Below, in pieces: positions 19,971 to 29,243 of a stretch of 64,000 bases of DNA. The stretch is from NCBI GenBank assembly GCA_023955635.1, contig JAMXHR010000009.1:372001-436000 (forward strand), read 5' to 3'. Under the pieces are notes generated by a model that was not told the origin of the DNA, did no database searches, and worked only from the letters and a program-made list of their open reading frames with translations. Both the position numbers and the translations under genes were made by a program. Each line of letters starts with the position of its first letter. Within the stretch, counting starts at the first letter, position 1. This DNA is from Methanosarcina sp. ERenArc_MAG2. GTDB taxonomy: Archaea; Halobacteriota; Methanosarcinia; Methanosarcinales; Methanosarcinaceae.

Positions 19971-21083
19971 TCAGTTTTTCCTGGAAGCAGGCTCTGGAAT
20001 GGACTCTGCAATCTTCAGTATCTCGGCTTTTTCAAGGTAACCATTCAGGGACATTTCAAATTTTCCAAGATTCCATATCAGAACCTTGAGGTCTCCGAAC
20101 TGGTTAATGTATTTTCCTTCCTTTCCGTTGATACTGACATTTTCAGCCGTCTGTGCGGGCATAACATTTTCTTCGGGATTGCTTTCGTAAATAGTTTGTG
20201 TTATCTGGAAACTTTCATTCTCTCTCTGGTAGTTAAGAATTACAGCCTCGAAACCCTGGCCTTCAAGGGCTGTCTCGTAATTATCGTATACCATTGTGTA
20301 GTTGAGCATATATCCTTCGGGGATGTATTCCGGAATAAGTATTTCAAAACTAACTTTTTCTCTGGCTTTTTCAAGGCTCATTTCTTCAGGAGCTTTAAAA
20401 TCTTCCAGGTCAATAACTTTTATCTCTGCTCCTTCTGGGACCTCAAACTCAAATTCGGAATCAGGAATGCCTGTATTTAGTTTCAGGTCGCTCATTTCTG
20501 TTTCTATTACCAGGTTTCCTTTGTTGTCATACACTTCGTTTCTAAGAGGCATCCATGTCTCTCTATCCACCCACATTTTCGTCCGAGAAAACAGGCTGTA
20601 CCCTTCTTTCTCCGCTTCCGGCTCAGCTTCAAGGACATATGCGCTCCTTCCGTCCACCTCTTCAACTCCCAGAAGTGAAACATTTGTTTTATTCAGGAAA
20701 TCCTCAATAAGCCCCACATAACCACTTTTATTTAAAGGTGACTTCTCAGGCAGTTTAATTTTTGTAACTATATTTGTCCCTGCATTATAACTCCACAAGA
20801 ATTCCCCGTCCGAAACAGTTGCAACTTCTTCTTTTCCCTGTTCTATGATCCAACCCTTCATCATATTCGGCTTTTTGTACATTATCCGTTCTTCATTTTC
20901 CTGAACCTTCTCTCCATTGGCATAAGTCGCCGTATACATTATGCAGGAGTAATCTTCAATGCTTTGTTCTTTTTCCTGCATCTTCGTTGCGATCTCTTCT
21001 GCACTCAGCTCTTCCTCACATCCTGATGCAAAGAGAGCCAGGCTTATCAAAATTATCAAAGCTAACGCTTTTGTCTTTCTCAT
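19971..21083 (-). CDS. Lipoprotein with LolA-like / DUF4367 domains
   Basis: 370 aa. A lipobox-type signal peptide (ALIILISLALFASGC, Cys 22) predicts a membrane-anchored lipoprotein. Residues 30-215 resemble the LolA/LolB half-barrel (YTATYANGEKVQENEERIMYKKPNMM, MWVDRETWMPLRNEVYD). Residues 235-365 resemble DUF4367 (FEILIPEYIPEGYML). In archaea this pair of folds has no known lipid carrier role. Promoter sequence rich in TTTAAATA lies between this gene and the divergent SAM hydrolase gene. Confidence 0.75.
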   Translation of the reverse strand: MRKTKALALIILISLALFASGCEEELSAEEIATKMQEKEQSIEDYSCIMYTATYANGEKVQENEERIMYKKPNMMKGWIIEQGKEEVATVSDGEFLWSYNAGTNIVTKIKLPEKSPLNKSGYVGLIEDFLNKTNVSLLGVEEVDGRSAYVLEAEPEAEKEGYSLFSRTKMWVDRETWMPLRNEVYDNKGNLVIETEMSDLKLNTGIPDSEFEFEVPEGAEIKVIDLEDFKAPEEMSLEKAREKVSFEILIPEYIPEGYMLNYTMVYDNYETALEGQGFEAVILNYQRENESFQITQTIYESNPEENVMPAQTAENVSINGKEGKYINQFGDLKVLIWNLGKFEMSLNGYLEKAEILKIAESIPEPASRKN

Positions 21084-21203
21084 TTCTAACCCACAATATA
21101 AGATATTTAAATAAGTTTTAATGTTGGGCTATATCTCTTCACATCTTAATATTATTTTCCAATTCAACATAATCTGAAATAGCAAAAAAGCCGAATAATA
21201 TTT

Positions 21204-21992
21204 ATGTCTATAATTTCCCTGACCACAGATTTCGGAGACCTATATCCCGCAGCCATGAAAGCCGTGATTCTGGGAATTAATCCGAATGTACGGATTATCG
21301 ATGTAACTCATTCTGTTCAGCAGGCCGGAATCCGGGAAGGGGCTTTTGCTCTCTATTCCCTTGTCCCTTATTTTCCTCAGGGAGCTGTGCATATTGGCGT
21401 TGTAGATCCCGGAGTCGGGACCTCCCGTCGTGCTCTCGCTGTAAAAGCAGGCAGTGCGGGAAAGGAGCAGCTGTTCGTAGGTCCTGACAACGGACTCCTT
21501 ATTCCTGCCGCCCGCCGCCTTGGGGAAATCGAAGTATATGAAATCACAAATCCGGAACTTATGCTTAAAACAGGCATTTCTGCAACTTTCCATGGCAGAG
21601 ACATCTTCGCACCTGTAGGGGCCCATCTCTCAAAAGACACATCTATCGAGGCTGTCGGCCAGAAAGTATCGGATTTCGTTGATCTTGACTTCGGAAATCT
21701 CGGAATTGATGGGCCCTTTATTATCGGGGAGGTTATCTTTACAGATGGTTTTGGTAATATTATCACCAATGTCCCGCAAGAGATTATTTTTAAGTTCTGT
21801 ACCTTTGGCTCGCAGGTGCAGGTAAACGGCAGACGAGTTTCCTTTGTTCAGACCTACGGTTTTGTCGGGCAGGAACAGCCTCTTGCCCTGATAGGTAGTC
21901 ACGGTTTTCTGGAGATTGCGGTAAATAAAGGAAATGCTGCACTTCAGTTCGGGCTTCAAAACGGGGATCAGGTAGCAATAAAAATAATGTAA
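21204..21992 (+). CDS. S-adenosyl-L-methionine hydrolase (adenosine-forming), DUF62 family
   Basis: 262 aa. This family splits SAM into adenosine and methionine using water (hydroxide), and is related to fluorinase and chlorinase. Conserved motifs are ISLTTDFGD at the N terminus, VHIGVVDPGVGT (about 65-76), VGPDNGLL (about 94), FHGRDIFAPVGAHL (about 132-145) and DGFGNIITN. No chlorinase-type change can be called from these motifs. The physiological role in archaea is unclear. Divergent from the lipoprotein gene. Confidence 0.9.
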   Translation: MSIISLTTDFGDLYPAAMKAVILGINPNVRIIDVTHSVQQAGIREGAFALYSLVPYFPQGAVHIGVVDPGVGTSRRALAVKAGSAGKEQLFVGPDNGLLIPAARRLGEIEVYEITNPELMLKTGISATFHGRDIFAPVGAHLSKDTSIEAVGQKVSDFVDLDFGNLGIDGPFIIGEVIFTDGFGNIITNVPQEIIFKFCTFGSQVQVNGRRVSFVQTYGFVGQEQPLALIGSHGFLEIAVNKGNAALQFGLQNGDQVAIKIM

Positions 21993-22124
21993 AAGCCAGT
22001 ATCAGATTTGAAATCTCTTTTAAACGGGATCGAGACCTGTTCGATAGTCACTTTCCGGTTTCACTTTTGTAGAGATTATTTGCCATTCTTTCCCAGAAGT
22101 CAACTAGGGTTCAATCAAGCGGAA

Positions 22125-22134
22125 TTTATATATA
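22125..22134 (+). promoter_or_regulatory. TATA box of the HEAT-repeat gene
   Basis: TTTATATATA lies 30 nt before the ATG at 22164, so transcription should begin only about 5-10 nt before the start codon (nearly leaderless). This rules out the in-frame upstream start at 22008. Confidence 0.6.
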
Positions 22135-22163
22135 ATTCTCTGAGTACAAGCAGCCTGCTAAAT

Positions 22164-23645
22164 ATGAAACTGACTGACCTGAAAACTTACAAACTGGAAG
22201 TTTTCTTTATTTTTGCTCTGGTTATTTTGAGTTTTTTAACCCTTTCCGGAAATGAAAGTACAGGCAATTCCGCTGCCAGTACTGCGGGGACTTTCTGGCT
22301 TCCCTCTGCTGTGATGCAGTCCGTAGCTGCACTATATGCCGTATTTATTGCCATTTTCGTGTTATCCCTGCAGAACAACAGGGACAGCATCAACTCGATT
22401 GCAAACCGAATAAAGCCGCCTCTGAAAATAGTATCTTATACATCAGCAGGCACGATATATTTTAATGGACTGATACTGATTGTTTTTAGCCTTGGCGCCT
22501 TTTCCGAAACTAAAATGAAATTTATGTTATTTTCTTCTCTCATTTCAATGGTTCTATCCCTTTTAGCCATTGTTTATTCTTCGATGAACCTGTTAAGCGA
22601 TGTTTCGGGTTTAAAGACCTCATCGGAAAAGTATTCATATATTTCAAATCTCCTTAGCGGGCAGGAAGGGAATCCTGCAAACCTGATGAACCAAAACAGA
22701 AAAGATACGGAATTCTGCATTAAGGCTCTGGATGACGAGAATCCTGAAGTCAGGGCAATTGCAGCCGAAACCCTGGGACAGACAAAAGACCCGAGAGCAG
22801 TGGATGCGCTTCTCGGGCTCCTTGAGGATAACAATTCAAGTGTGAGAACCACTACAGTCAGAGCCCTCGGAAAGATAGGGACTGAAAATACAGTAAAACC
22901 GTTAATTAAACAATTGGAAGCAGATAAAAATCCTGAATTCAGAATATGTGCCATAGAAGCCCTCGGAAATTCAAATGATAAACTGGCAATTGCACCCTTA
23001 CTCAAAAGTCTGGAGGATAAAGTCCCTGAGGTCAGGATAGCCGCAGTCCGTTCATTGGGAATCCTGGGTGATGAAAGGGCTGAAGAAGCACTTATTGTAA
23101 AATTGGATCAGAGCAACCAGGAACTTCAGAAGCAGATGATATTGGCTCTCGGAAAAATAGGAGGCAAAAAAGCAGTTGAGGCGCTTATCCGCAAACTGGA
23201 AGATAAGGACCCCGATATTCGGAAGTGTACTGCCGAATCCCTTGGAAAACTGAGGGATTTACGGTCAGTAGACCCTCTTCTCAGATGCCTGGAAGACAAA
23301 ATTCCCGAAGTAAGAAATGCTGCTGCATACTCTCTGGGAATTCTCAGAACTAATAAAGCAGTAGATGCTCTTGTGGAAATGCTGGCAGAAGGAGACTCTG
23401 AACTTCGGATTACTGCAGTTTATGCCCTTGGCAGTATAGGCAGTTTAAGAGTGGTCGAGCCCCTTCTTGGAATTCTGGACGACAGCAACCCCTGGGTAAG
23501 GCGATATGCCGCAGAAGCCCTCGGGAAAATCGGAGACCAAAGGGCAACAGCTCCTCTTGTCAAAAACTTAAATGACCCTGACCCTGAAGTCCGGTGGGCT
23601 GCGGCTGAAGCCTTAAGATTGCTGGATAAACGGAATCCCAGTTAA
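22164..23645 (+). CDS. Membrane protein with HEAT / PBS-lyase repeats
   Basis: About 493 aa. Residues 1-150 hold four hydrophobic segments. From about residue 170 to the end there are about ten 31-aa HEAT/PBS-lyase repeats of the form DxxPEVRxxAAxALGxIGDxRAVxPLLxxLED. Such repeats form a superhelical protein-binding scaffold, here displayed on the cytoplasmic face of a membrane anchor; partner unknown. The start is chosen from the TATA box 30 nt upstream. Confidence 0.8.
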   Translation: MKLTDLKTYKLEVFFIFALVILSFLTLSGNESTGNSAASTAGTFWLPSAVMQSVAALYAVFIAIFVLSLQNNRDSINSIANRIKPPLKIVSYTSAGTIYFNGLILIVFSLGAFSETKMKFMLFSSLISMVLSLLAIVYSSMNLLSDVSGLKTSSEKYSYISNLLSGQEGNPANLMNQNRKDTEFCIKALDDENPEVRAIAAETLGQTKDPRAVDALLGLLEDNNSSVRTTTVRALGKIGTENTVKPLIKQLEADKNPEFRICAIEALGNSNDKLAIAPLLKSLEDKVPEVRIAAVRSLGILGDERAEEALIVKLDQSNQELQKQMILALGKIGGKKAVEALIRKLEDKDPDIRKCTAESLGKLRDLRSVDPLLRCLEDKIPEVRNAAAYSLGILRTNKAVDALVEMLAEGDSELRITAVYALGSIGSLRVVEPLLGILDDSNPWVRRYAAEALGKIGDQRATAPLVKNLNDPDPEVRWAAAEALRLLDKRNPS

Positions 23646-23979
23646 AAAAGAATCCTTTGAGTTAGGGAAACCTTCTTTCAGGTGTTAAAAAATCATCCGG
23701 AGGTTTTCGCTCCCAGATTTTAGCTTTTTTCCTATGTACGGCATAGTTTTTTTGCTTCTACTCAGTTAAAAGACGGTTGAATGCGAGTGAGTAGTAAATA
23801 TCGATTCCATTCTTGTTCTACCCCTTGTAATAGTTCCAAAATTTCAACAAATATTTATACTTCTTGCCAGTAAACGATTGAATTAATTCTATATTCTTCA
23901 AATCCAGGGTTTAAATATTCATTCTCCATGAAATTTACATCTTGTTATGATATTGAACTAAACTTGGAGCTAAATTCTT
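23646..23979. other. Intergenic, probable promoter of the KAP gene
   Basis: 334 bp, AT-rich. A TATA-like ATTTATACTT near 23852 could serve the following KAP NTPase gene. No ORF or RNA gene seen. Confidence 0.4.
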
Positions 23980-25511
23980 TTGCAAGGTGATAAGTCAAAA
24001 TCTTCGTTCGAATGTTTAAATGATGTTTCAACGAAGGAAGATGTACTTGGATTCCGTCCTTACGTCGAAGCTATTGCAGAATTCCTTACCGCCGAGGGCA
24101 CGCGACCTCCGATCACTCTTTCTATTGAGGGGCAATGGGGATGCGGTAAGTCTTCTTTCATGAAACAATTGAAAGAAAAGATCGAAATGGGAAATATATC
24201 CAATATAAAGATAGTAACATTTTTAAAGTATTTATTTTCAAAAAGTGAAGACAAAATTCCTGATGAATTAAGTCCTCTCATATCTTTTGTGGAGTTTGTG
24301 TATGAAAAAATGGAACAAAGAAACCTCTGAATCGATGTTCCTTCAAAAACAAAATAAGAGCTACTCTGAAATATATTTCCTCAAAAGTAAAAGGAGGAAA
24401 TATTTCACAGTATGGTTCAACTGCTGGAGATATGAAAAAGAAGATGAGTTATGGTCTGCTTTTGCACTTAATTTTATAGCAGAGTTATCAAAAAACTTCC
24501 TTGGTACTACAAAATAGTTTCACAACTTAGGTTAATTTGGCAAAGATATTGTATTAAATTTAATTACACGCCCATTGTTCTTGTTTACCTTTTATTGAGA
24601 ACAATTTCTTTCATAATTATTTTCTTATTTTTATTCTTAGTAATTAGCTATATTTTGAAACTATTAGGAATAAGTCCATCAAGTGGTTTAAGCATAACTC
24701 CATTGAGCCCAGAAAATATTGCAGGTTTTTCAGGCATTATTACATTTTTAACTTCTTTCATAGTCGTTATAAATCATTTTTTCAGTAAAGAGTCGTTCAC
24801 ATCTCTCCTTACAGATCCCTTTGGTCTGAAAAAACTTGAATCAAATACTAATTATAAGGAACGTCTTCCTTTCCGAGAGCATTTTTATTCTGATTTTAAT
24901 GAAATAATTAAATCATATGTTGGAAATTCAAAAGTCTATCTTTTTATTGATGATCTTGACCGTGCAGAAGTTCCAAAAGCAGCGGAACTCATGCAGGCAA
25001 TTAACCTCATGATTTCTGATCATTCAAAGGTTTATTTTTCCTTAGGCATGGACAGAAAAATCATCTCTGCAGGGCTCGCGGCTAAAAACGAACAAATTCT
25101 CAAATATTTGAGCATGGATGTGTCTGAACATGACAATGGGCTTGAATATGGCTACGATTTTATTGAAAAATTCATCCAGCTCCCTTTCAAAGTGCCCAGT
25201 CCAAAAAACGCCGATTTTTTAAAATTTTTCACATCAATCGACGAAAATGAATCTTCTCCTAACCCATCTGAATCTGCGGATAAATCAAGTATATCTAAAG
25301 ATTTTACTTCTGATAAATCTCATGAAGGAGAGATTAAAGCCTCGCAGAATGAAAATAATGGCCAAGAAACAGGGGCAGATGCTCCCGATAATGAAACTGA
25401 TTCAAATAAGCAGGAAATCCAGAAAGATAAGGATTGTGTGGAAGATTCTGAAACATCAAAACTGATTCTGGAAATGGTTGCTCCTGCCCTAGACAATAAT
25501 CCTCGTAGGAT
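23980..25511 (+). pseudogene. KAP-family P-loop NTPase, 5' part of a KAP-FGE fusion gene (split by integration)
   Basis: Walker A reads SIEGQWGCGKSSFMKQL (about residue 48), followed by VWFNCWRYEKEDELWSAF and, after a pair of membrane helices (near codons 205-260), Walker B VYLFIDDLDRAE: the layout of KAP NTPases. Two frame breaks occur (A-run near 24305 and A6 near 24488), both compatible with homopolymer miscounts. The gene stops being native at 25511, within NNPRR of the conserved PRRIK motif. It continues in frame at 50154 (IKQFINQFRF). Start TTG at 23980 with no strong Shine-Dalgarno; uncertain. Confidence 0.85.
25499..25511 (+). other. attL core of the integrated element
   Basis: ATCCTCGTAGGAT, identical to 50141-50153. 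It is an inverted repeat (ATCCT-CGT-AGGAT), as expected for the core site of a tyrosine recombinase. It encodes PRR in the KAP gene. Confidence 0.85.
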
Positions 25512-25524
25512 TATTTCCTTAAAG

Positions 25525-25532
25525 TATATAAT
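25525..25532 (+). promoter_or_regulatory. TATA box of the integrase gene
   Basis: TATATAAT is centred 28 nt before the integrase ATG, so the transcript should be leaderless. It lies only 14 bp inside attL, so the promoter belongs to the element and survives excision on the circular form. Confidence 0.55.
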
Positions 25533-25555
25533 CCTAAATATCTGTTTTATATAAT

Positions 25556-26779
25556 ATGACTAAATCGGTTGATGATGTCCATTGTATGGACGCCGGCTAT
25601 TTAAACGCAAAGCAGAGACTGAAAAATGCGGACATTGGAGAAAAAAATAAAGTATTAGTTGAAGATTTTATAATTGCCTTGCGGCGGGAAGGGGTAGCAA
25701 AAGCAACAATCACAGTATATATAAGCTATATTACCCAAATGGCCCAGCAACTTCAGGAGATAGGATTCACTGAGACTCTTGACAAACTGGACCCCAATAC
25801 TTTTGACAGGTTGCTTATTTTTCTGGAGGACGAAAGAAAATTATCCCCAGGTACAATAAGGAATTACAAGAAATTAATTAAGAAATTTTTTGCATGGTCC
25901 ACTAATGGCAACCAGCCTAAATGGATCAGGGACCTTAAGTTAAAAGCAATTGAAAGTCCCGTGCAGCCCTCTGATATTCTAACTGCGGACGAGCTTTCCC
26001 GGCTTCTTGAAGCTTGTAGGCACCCGAGGGACAAAGCTATAATTGCGGTTCTTGCAGACGGTGGAATCAGAGTAGGAGCCCTAGCGTCCTGCCGAGTTAA
26101 AAATGTAGAATTTAACCAACATGGAGCAATGATTTACCTCTCTAAAACTGGGGCCAACAAGACTACACCCGCAAAGGGAATACCCCTTACTTGGAGTACT
26201 GGATATCTGAACCAGTGGCTTGCAGTTCACCCTCTTCATGATGATCCCGAGACTCCCCTATGGGTTACTCTAGACAAAAATAAAGAGGCTGTAAGTTACA
26301 GAACTATCCGGAAAATGATAATAACCACAGCTGAAAAAGCAGGAATTAAGAAAAATGTGCATCCTCATTTGCTAAGGCACACAGCTATTACAAATTGGAT
26401 TTTGGACGGCCTTAATGAGCAGGAAGTTAAGCATAGAGCGGGTTGGAGTCGTGGCAGTACTCAAATGTTCAAAGTTTATGCGAATTTTACTGACCAGGAA
26501 ATCAATAATAGTATTTTTGAGAAATATGGGCTCAAAACCAAGGACAAAAGGCATATTATACTTAGAAGATGCCCCCGATGCAATAATGTCCTGAAATCTG
26601 ATGACAATTTTTGTAGCCAATGTGCTCTGGTCCTAGATCAGGCAACAGCCCTGAAATTCGGAAAAGACGCGGAAAGATTGGACCTTTTATTCTTAGAAGG
26701 CGTCAGTATTGATCCAAAAATTTCGGAGATAGTGGCGAAATTAGTGGACATAGAAGTCAAAAAGCTACTAAATAAGTAA
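25556..26779 (+). CDS. Tyrosine recombinase / integrase with C-terminal zinc ribbon
   Basis: 407 aa. The N-terminal core-binding SAM-like domain covers residues 30-130. The catalytic domain has R in DGGIRVGALASCRV, HLLRHT (H-x-x-R) near residue 280 and the Tyr nucleophile in MFKVYANF near 308. A zinc ribbon follows (CPRCNNVLKSDDNFCSQC, about 340-358), as in many archaeal integrases. The gene lies directly inside attL and is not split by the att site, unlike SSV-type integrases. It should catalyse integration into the PRRIK codons of the KAP gene and excision. Confidence 0.93.
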   Translation: MTKSVDDVHCMDAGYLNAKQRLKNADIGEKNKVLVEDFIIALRREGVAKATITVYISYITQMAQQLQEIGFTETLDKLDPNTFDRLLIFLEDERKLSPGTIRNYKKLIKKFFAWSTNGNQPKWIRDLKLKAIESPVQPSDILTADELSRLLEACRHPRDKAIIAVLADGGIRVGALASCRVKNVEFNQHGAMIYLSKTGANKTTPAKGIPLTWSTGYLNQWLAVHPLHDDPETPLWVTLDKNKEAVSYRTIRKMIITTAEKAGIKKNVHPHLLRHTAITNWILDGLNEQEVKHRAGWSRGSTQMFKVYANFTDQEINNSIFEKYGLKTKDKRHIILRRCPRCNNVLKSDDNFCSQCALVLDQATALKFGKDAERLDLLFLEGVSIDPKISEIVAKLVDIEVKKLLNK

Positions 26780-26952
26780 AGTGATTAAGATACACCCAAA
26801 GGTTTCTTTTTCTTTCTTAGATTGCAGAGATGAAAATGTATACTAATAATGGAAGTCTTAAAATAGCAGTCAAAGTAAGCACAATTTGTGTGTTTATATC
26901 AACAGAAATAAATATCAGATCATGTAATTTTTTCGCTTTCATATATTAATTC

Positions 26953-27801
26953 TTATCCCATTTCCTTAATTTTGGAATTTTCAATAGAAGTTAACCTTTT
27001 TTCTTCAAGCAGTACAGGTGGAAATTTAGTACTTTCTGGGTAGCTTTTCGGCTGCTCAATTTGCTCTTCTTTCTCAATTTGTTCATCTGATACTTCATTT
27101 ATTATTTGTTTTATGTATTCTATTGCGCCTCTATTTGATTTGCCATCAATTATATCTTTGATAACACATGCTTTAAAAGCCACATCAAATCCAAAATAGA
27201 CCTTCCGCCTTGGAATTCCATCATCTAGACTTACAGCCCTATCATCTAAACTATTATCTTTTTTGCAAAATTTTGTACTTGAGTTTTCATCAAATATTTC
27301 AGCAAGTGTTTTAGTATAATGAATCAATTTATTTGTGTCATTAATAAGAACGAATTTGAAAAATTCATTAGATAACTGTAATTTTTTCTTTAGATTTTCG
27401 TCATCTATTTTAACAGCAATGTCATTAATCTCAATCTTCTTATAGCTATTTAAACTAGAGATTAAATTTGAATGTTCATGAAATATAGTTTCTAAAACTA
27501 GATCTTTTCTTTTCATCTTTGATATTAAGTATGGATATTCTTTTATCATATTCTTTAAATTTTGAATATTAAAATCAATTGAATATAGTGTTGGAGTGTT
27601 TCCAGATTTTTGCTCTTTTTTCACTTTTTCACTTTTAAGATATTTACTTTCTACAAGTCTTTTTAAATCTTTATTAATTACATTGTAACGTGCAATACCT
27701 TCTGTGTTAACATAGCCTAGTTCATGTGCTAACTCTGCGGTCGTCTTAGGAGAGTCAAATAAGATATCTAATATTTTTCCTTTGTTCGTTTCTTTTTTCA
27801 T
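26953..27801 (-). CDS. HTH regulator of the integrated element
   Basis: 282 aa. Residues 8-60 form a winged helix: KILDILFDSPKTTAELAHELGYV...RYNVINKDLKRLVESKYL. The remainder is charged and alpha-helical without recognised motifs. A TATA-like TTTTTAAATAC lies about 35 nt upstream, so the mRNA is likely leaderless. It is divergent from the early genes of the element, with two palindromes between them; by position it is the probable repressor. Family not recognised beyond the HTH. Confidence 0.65.
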   Translation of the reverse strand: MKKETNKGKILDILFDSPKTTAELAHELGYVNTEGIARYNVINKDLKRLVESKYLKSEKVKKEQKSGNTPTLYSIDFNIQNLKNMIKEYPYLISKMKRKDLVLETIFHEHSNLISSLNSYKKIEINDIAVKIDDENLKKKLQLSNEFFKFVLINDTNKLIHYTKTLAEIFDENSSTKFCKKDNSLDDRAVSLDDGIPRRKVYFGFDVAFKACVIKDIIDGKSNRGAIEYIKQIINEVSDEQIEKEEQIEQPKSYPESTKFPPVLLEEKRLTSIENSKIKEMG

Positions 27802-27868
27802 ATTATAATAAACAGTTCAAATTTGTATTTAAAAATATAGGTAGCTTACTGACATATCTATTAACACA

Positions 27869-27883
27869 TCGGCAATTAGCCGA
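27869..27883. promoter_or_regulatory. Operator-like palindrome 1
   Basis: TCGGC-AATTA-GCCGA: a perfect 5-bp inverted repeat about a 5-bp centre, followed by TTAATTA. It lies 67 bp upstream of the HTH gene start. Confidence 0.55.
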
Positions 27884-27988
27884 TTAATTAACAAGGAAGC
27901 ATTTTTTAGCCTATATTTTTATATTTTTGATATAAATTCTCCAATAGAAAAATATATAAGTTATAATCAATATTCGTATAATGATATA

Positions 27989-28003
27989 TCGGTAATATAC
28001 CGA
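27989..28003. promoter_or_regulatory. Operator-like palindrome 2
   Basis: TCGGT-AATAT-ACCGA, the same architecture as the site 120 bp away, also followed by TTAATT. A half-site TCGGCAAT follows at 28011-28018. Confidence 0.55.
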
Positions 28004-28102
28004 TTAATTGTCGGCAATCTCTGATTATTACCATATATCAGATTATATAATTGACTGATTATTAAAAATTATATATATATTAAATATGTATATAATTATA
28101 CT

Positions 28103-28351
28103 GTGGTTAACCAGGAGTTGATAAATATATTTAAGTTCGGCGAAAGAAAAGTGATCAAACAAGGAGGGAGCTATATGATCTCGCTCCCTATGCAATGGAT
28201 GAAATCAATGAATCCAGAAATAAAAAATGTAATAATAGAAATGGACAGTGAGAATAGACTGAGAATCATAGCCGGTAATACCCTTCAAGATACCACCGGC
28301 TATTCAAGGAGAGAGACAAATGCAAGATTTAAAACTAGAGACTATAGATAG
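28103..28351 (+). CDS. Small AbrB/MazE-like DNA-binding protein
   Basis: 82 aa. The sequence GERKVIKQGGSYMISLPMQWMKSMNPEIKNVIIEMDSENRLRII has the swapped-hairpin AbrB/PhoU-N pattern (KxGGSxxxxLPxxW) seen in archaeal transcription regulators and antitoxins. The GTG start at 28103 lies just behind AT-rich promoter sequence, so a leaderless transcript is likely. The last 20 residues overlap the next gene by 32 bp. Confidence 0.55.
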   Translation: MVNQELINIFKFGERKVIKQGGSYMISLPMQWMKSMNPEIKNVIIEMDSENRLRIIAGNTLQDTTGYSRRETNARFKTRDYR

Positions 28352-28556
28352 GTTTAAAGAACTTTACGAGGATTTCCCTGAATTAATAGATTATAGAATA
28401 AAATCTGGAAATATATATGAAAAAGCACAAGCCACGTTAATTAAAAGTGTTGCAGTTAGTGATTTGCAAGTGCCCGATTGCTTGGAGGCCTCAAACACTT
28501 GCAAGACTTTTGTGGATACCTACCCTCAACAGAAAATCAAGAGTGATGTCCCATGA
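28320..28556 (+). CDS. Small hypothetical protein of the element
   Basis: 78 aa (LETIDRFKELYEDFPELIDYRIKSGNIYEKAQATLIKSVAV), mostly helical and acidic. GGAGAGAG lies about 5 nt before the ATG, good support for translation. Family not recognised. It overlaps the AbrB-like gene and is probably cotranscribed with it. Confidence 0.5.
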   Translation: MQDLKLETIDRFKELYEDFPELIDYRIKSGNIYEKAQATLIKSVAVSDLQVPDCLEASNTCKTFVDTYPQQKIKSDVP

Positions 28557-28658
28557 CTAATTTAGCTTACATATTTTATATAATTTTCTTTTTCGACTCC
28601 TCCATTGGCGAGATAAAGTACAGTTTAGAAATCCTTGACTTTACATTGGAGGCCTTTT

Positions 28659-29243
28659 ATGCCTTTTAACTTTGAGAACCTTCGGCTTCCTCCTACTTTT
28701 GAGATAGGGCCAGTGGCCAAGAAGCTAATAACTACTATTCCTGTTAGAAAGCCCAGAGGTGGGCTGGATTTTTTCAGGATACGGCCTGAGAGTGAATGGA
28801 CTTTTGCGACGTTTCTTGTAGATCTTCAAGAAGGGGAAGAAGAAAAATATTTAGTGGCACCTGAATTCATAGACGAGGTACTTTCCAACGGGAAGCTAAA
28901 ACCAGCAATGATTTACACTGGAATCACATACATCGGGCAGATACTATTCCTTTCAGATATTCCCCTTCCCGATTCGGATGGTAAAGACAACGAATACAAT
29001 AGATCGAGAAGATTGGCCTATGAGATCGCAAAAAAGAAATGGATAAAAATACGAGCCAATAAGGCTCTAGGTGCTTACGAGATTATTGGAGCAGTTGGAG
29101 AATTGCCAGAACCAGTATGGCCTGAGGAAATAGGATCTATTGAAAAGGCTCTTGAAATCGCTTTCAAGGGCAAATTAATAGATTCCTACAACCACCCAGT
29201 CTTAAAGAGATTAAGGGGGAGCTCTAATGCTCCCTCAATTTGA
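28659..29243 (+). CDS. Conserved partner of the phage-type DNA polymerase, function unknown
   Basis: 194 aa from the ATG at 28659, chosen because GGAGG ends 6 nt upstream; the ATG at 28635 is rejected. Recognisable blocks are DFFRIRPESEWTFATFLVDL, YLVAPEF and KWIKIRANKALGAYEI, with an ending NHPVLKRLRG. From memory, proteins with this pattern sit directly upstream of polA-like genes in bacterial phage-like loci; this needs a search to confirm. Its stop overlaps the polymerase start by 17 bp, so the two are translationally coupled. It may be a polymerase accessory or ssDNA-binding factor, but that is a guess. Confidence 0.6.
   Translation: MPFNFENLRLPPTFEIGPVAKKLITTIPVRKPRGGLDFFRIRPESEWTFATFLVDLQEGEEEKYLVAPEFIDEVLSNGKLKPAMIYTGITYIGQILFLSDIPLPDSDGKDNEYNRSRRLAYEIAKKKWIKIRANKALGAYEIIGAVGELPEPVWPEEIGSIEKALEIAFKGKLIDSYNHPVLKRLRGSSNAPSI

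Noticed and set aside
24595..25554. KAP fragment as a separate small membrane ATPase gene
   Set aside because: Its TTG start is artificial; upstream sequence continues the KAP protein with one added base, and its last residues past 25511 come from the integrated element.
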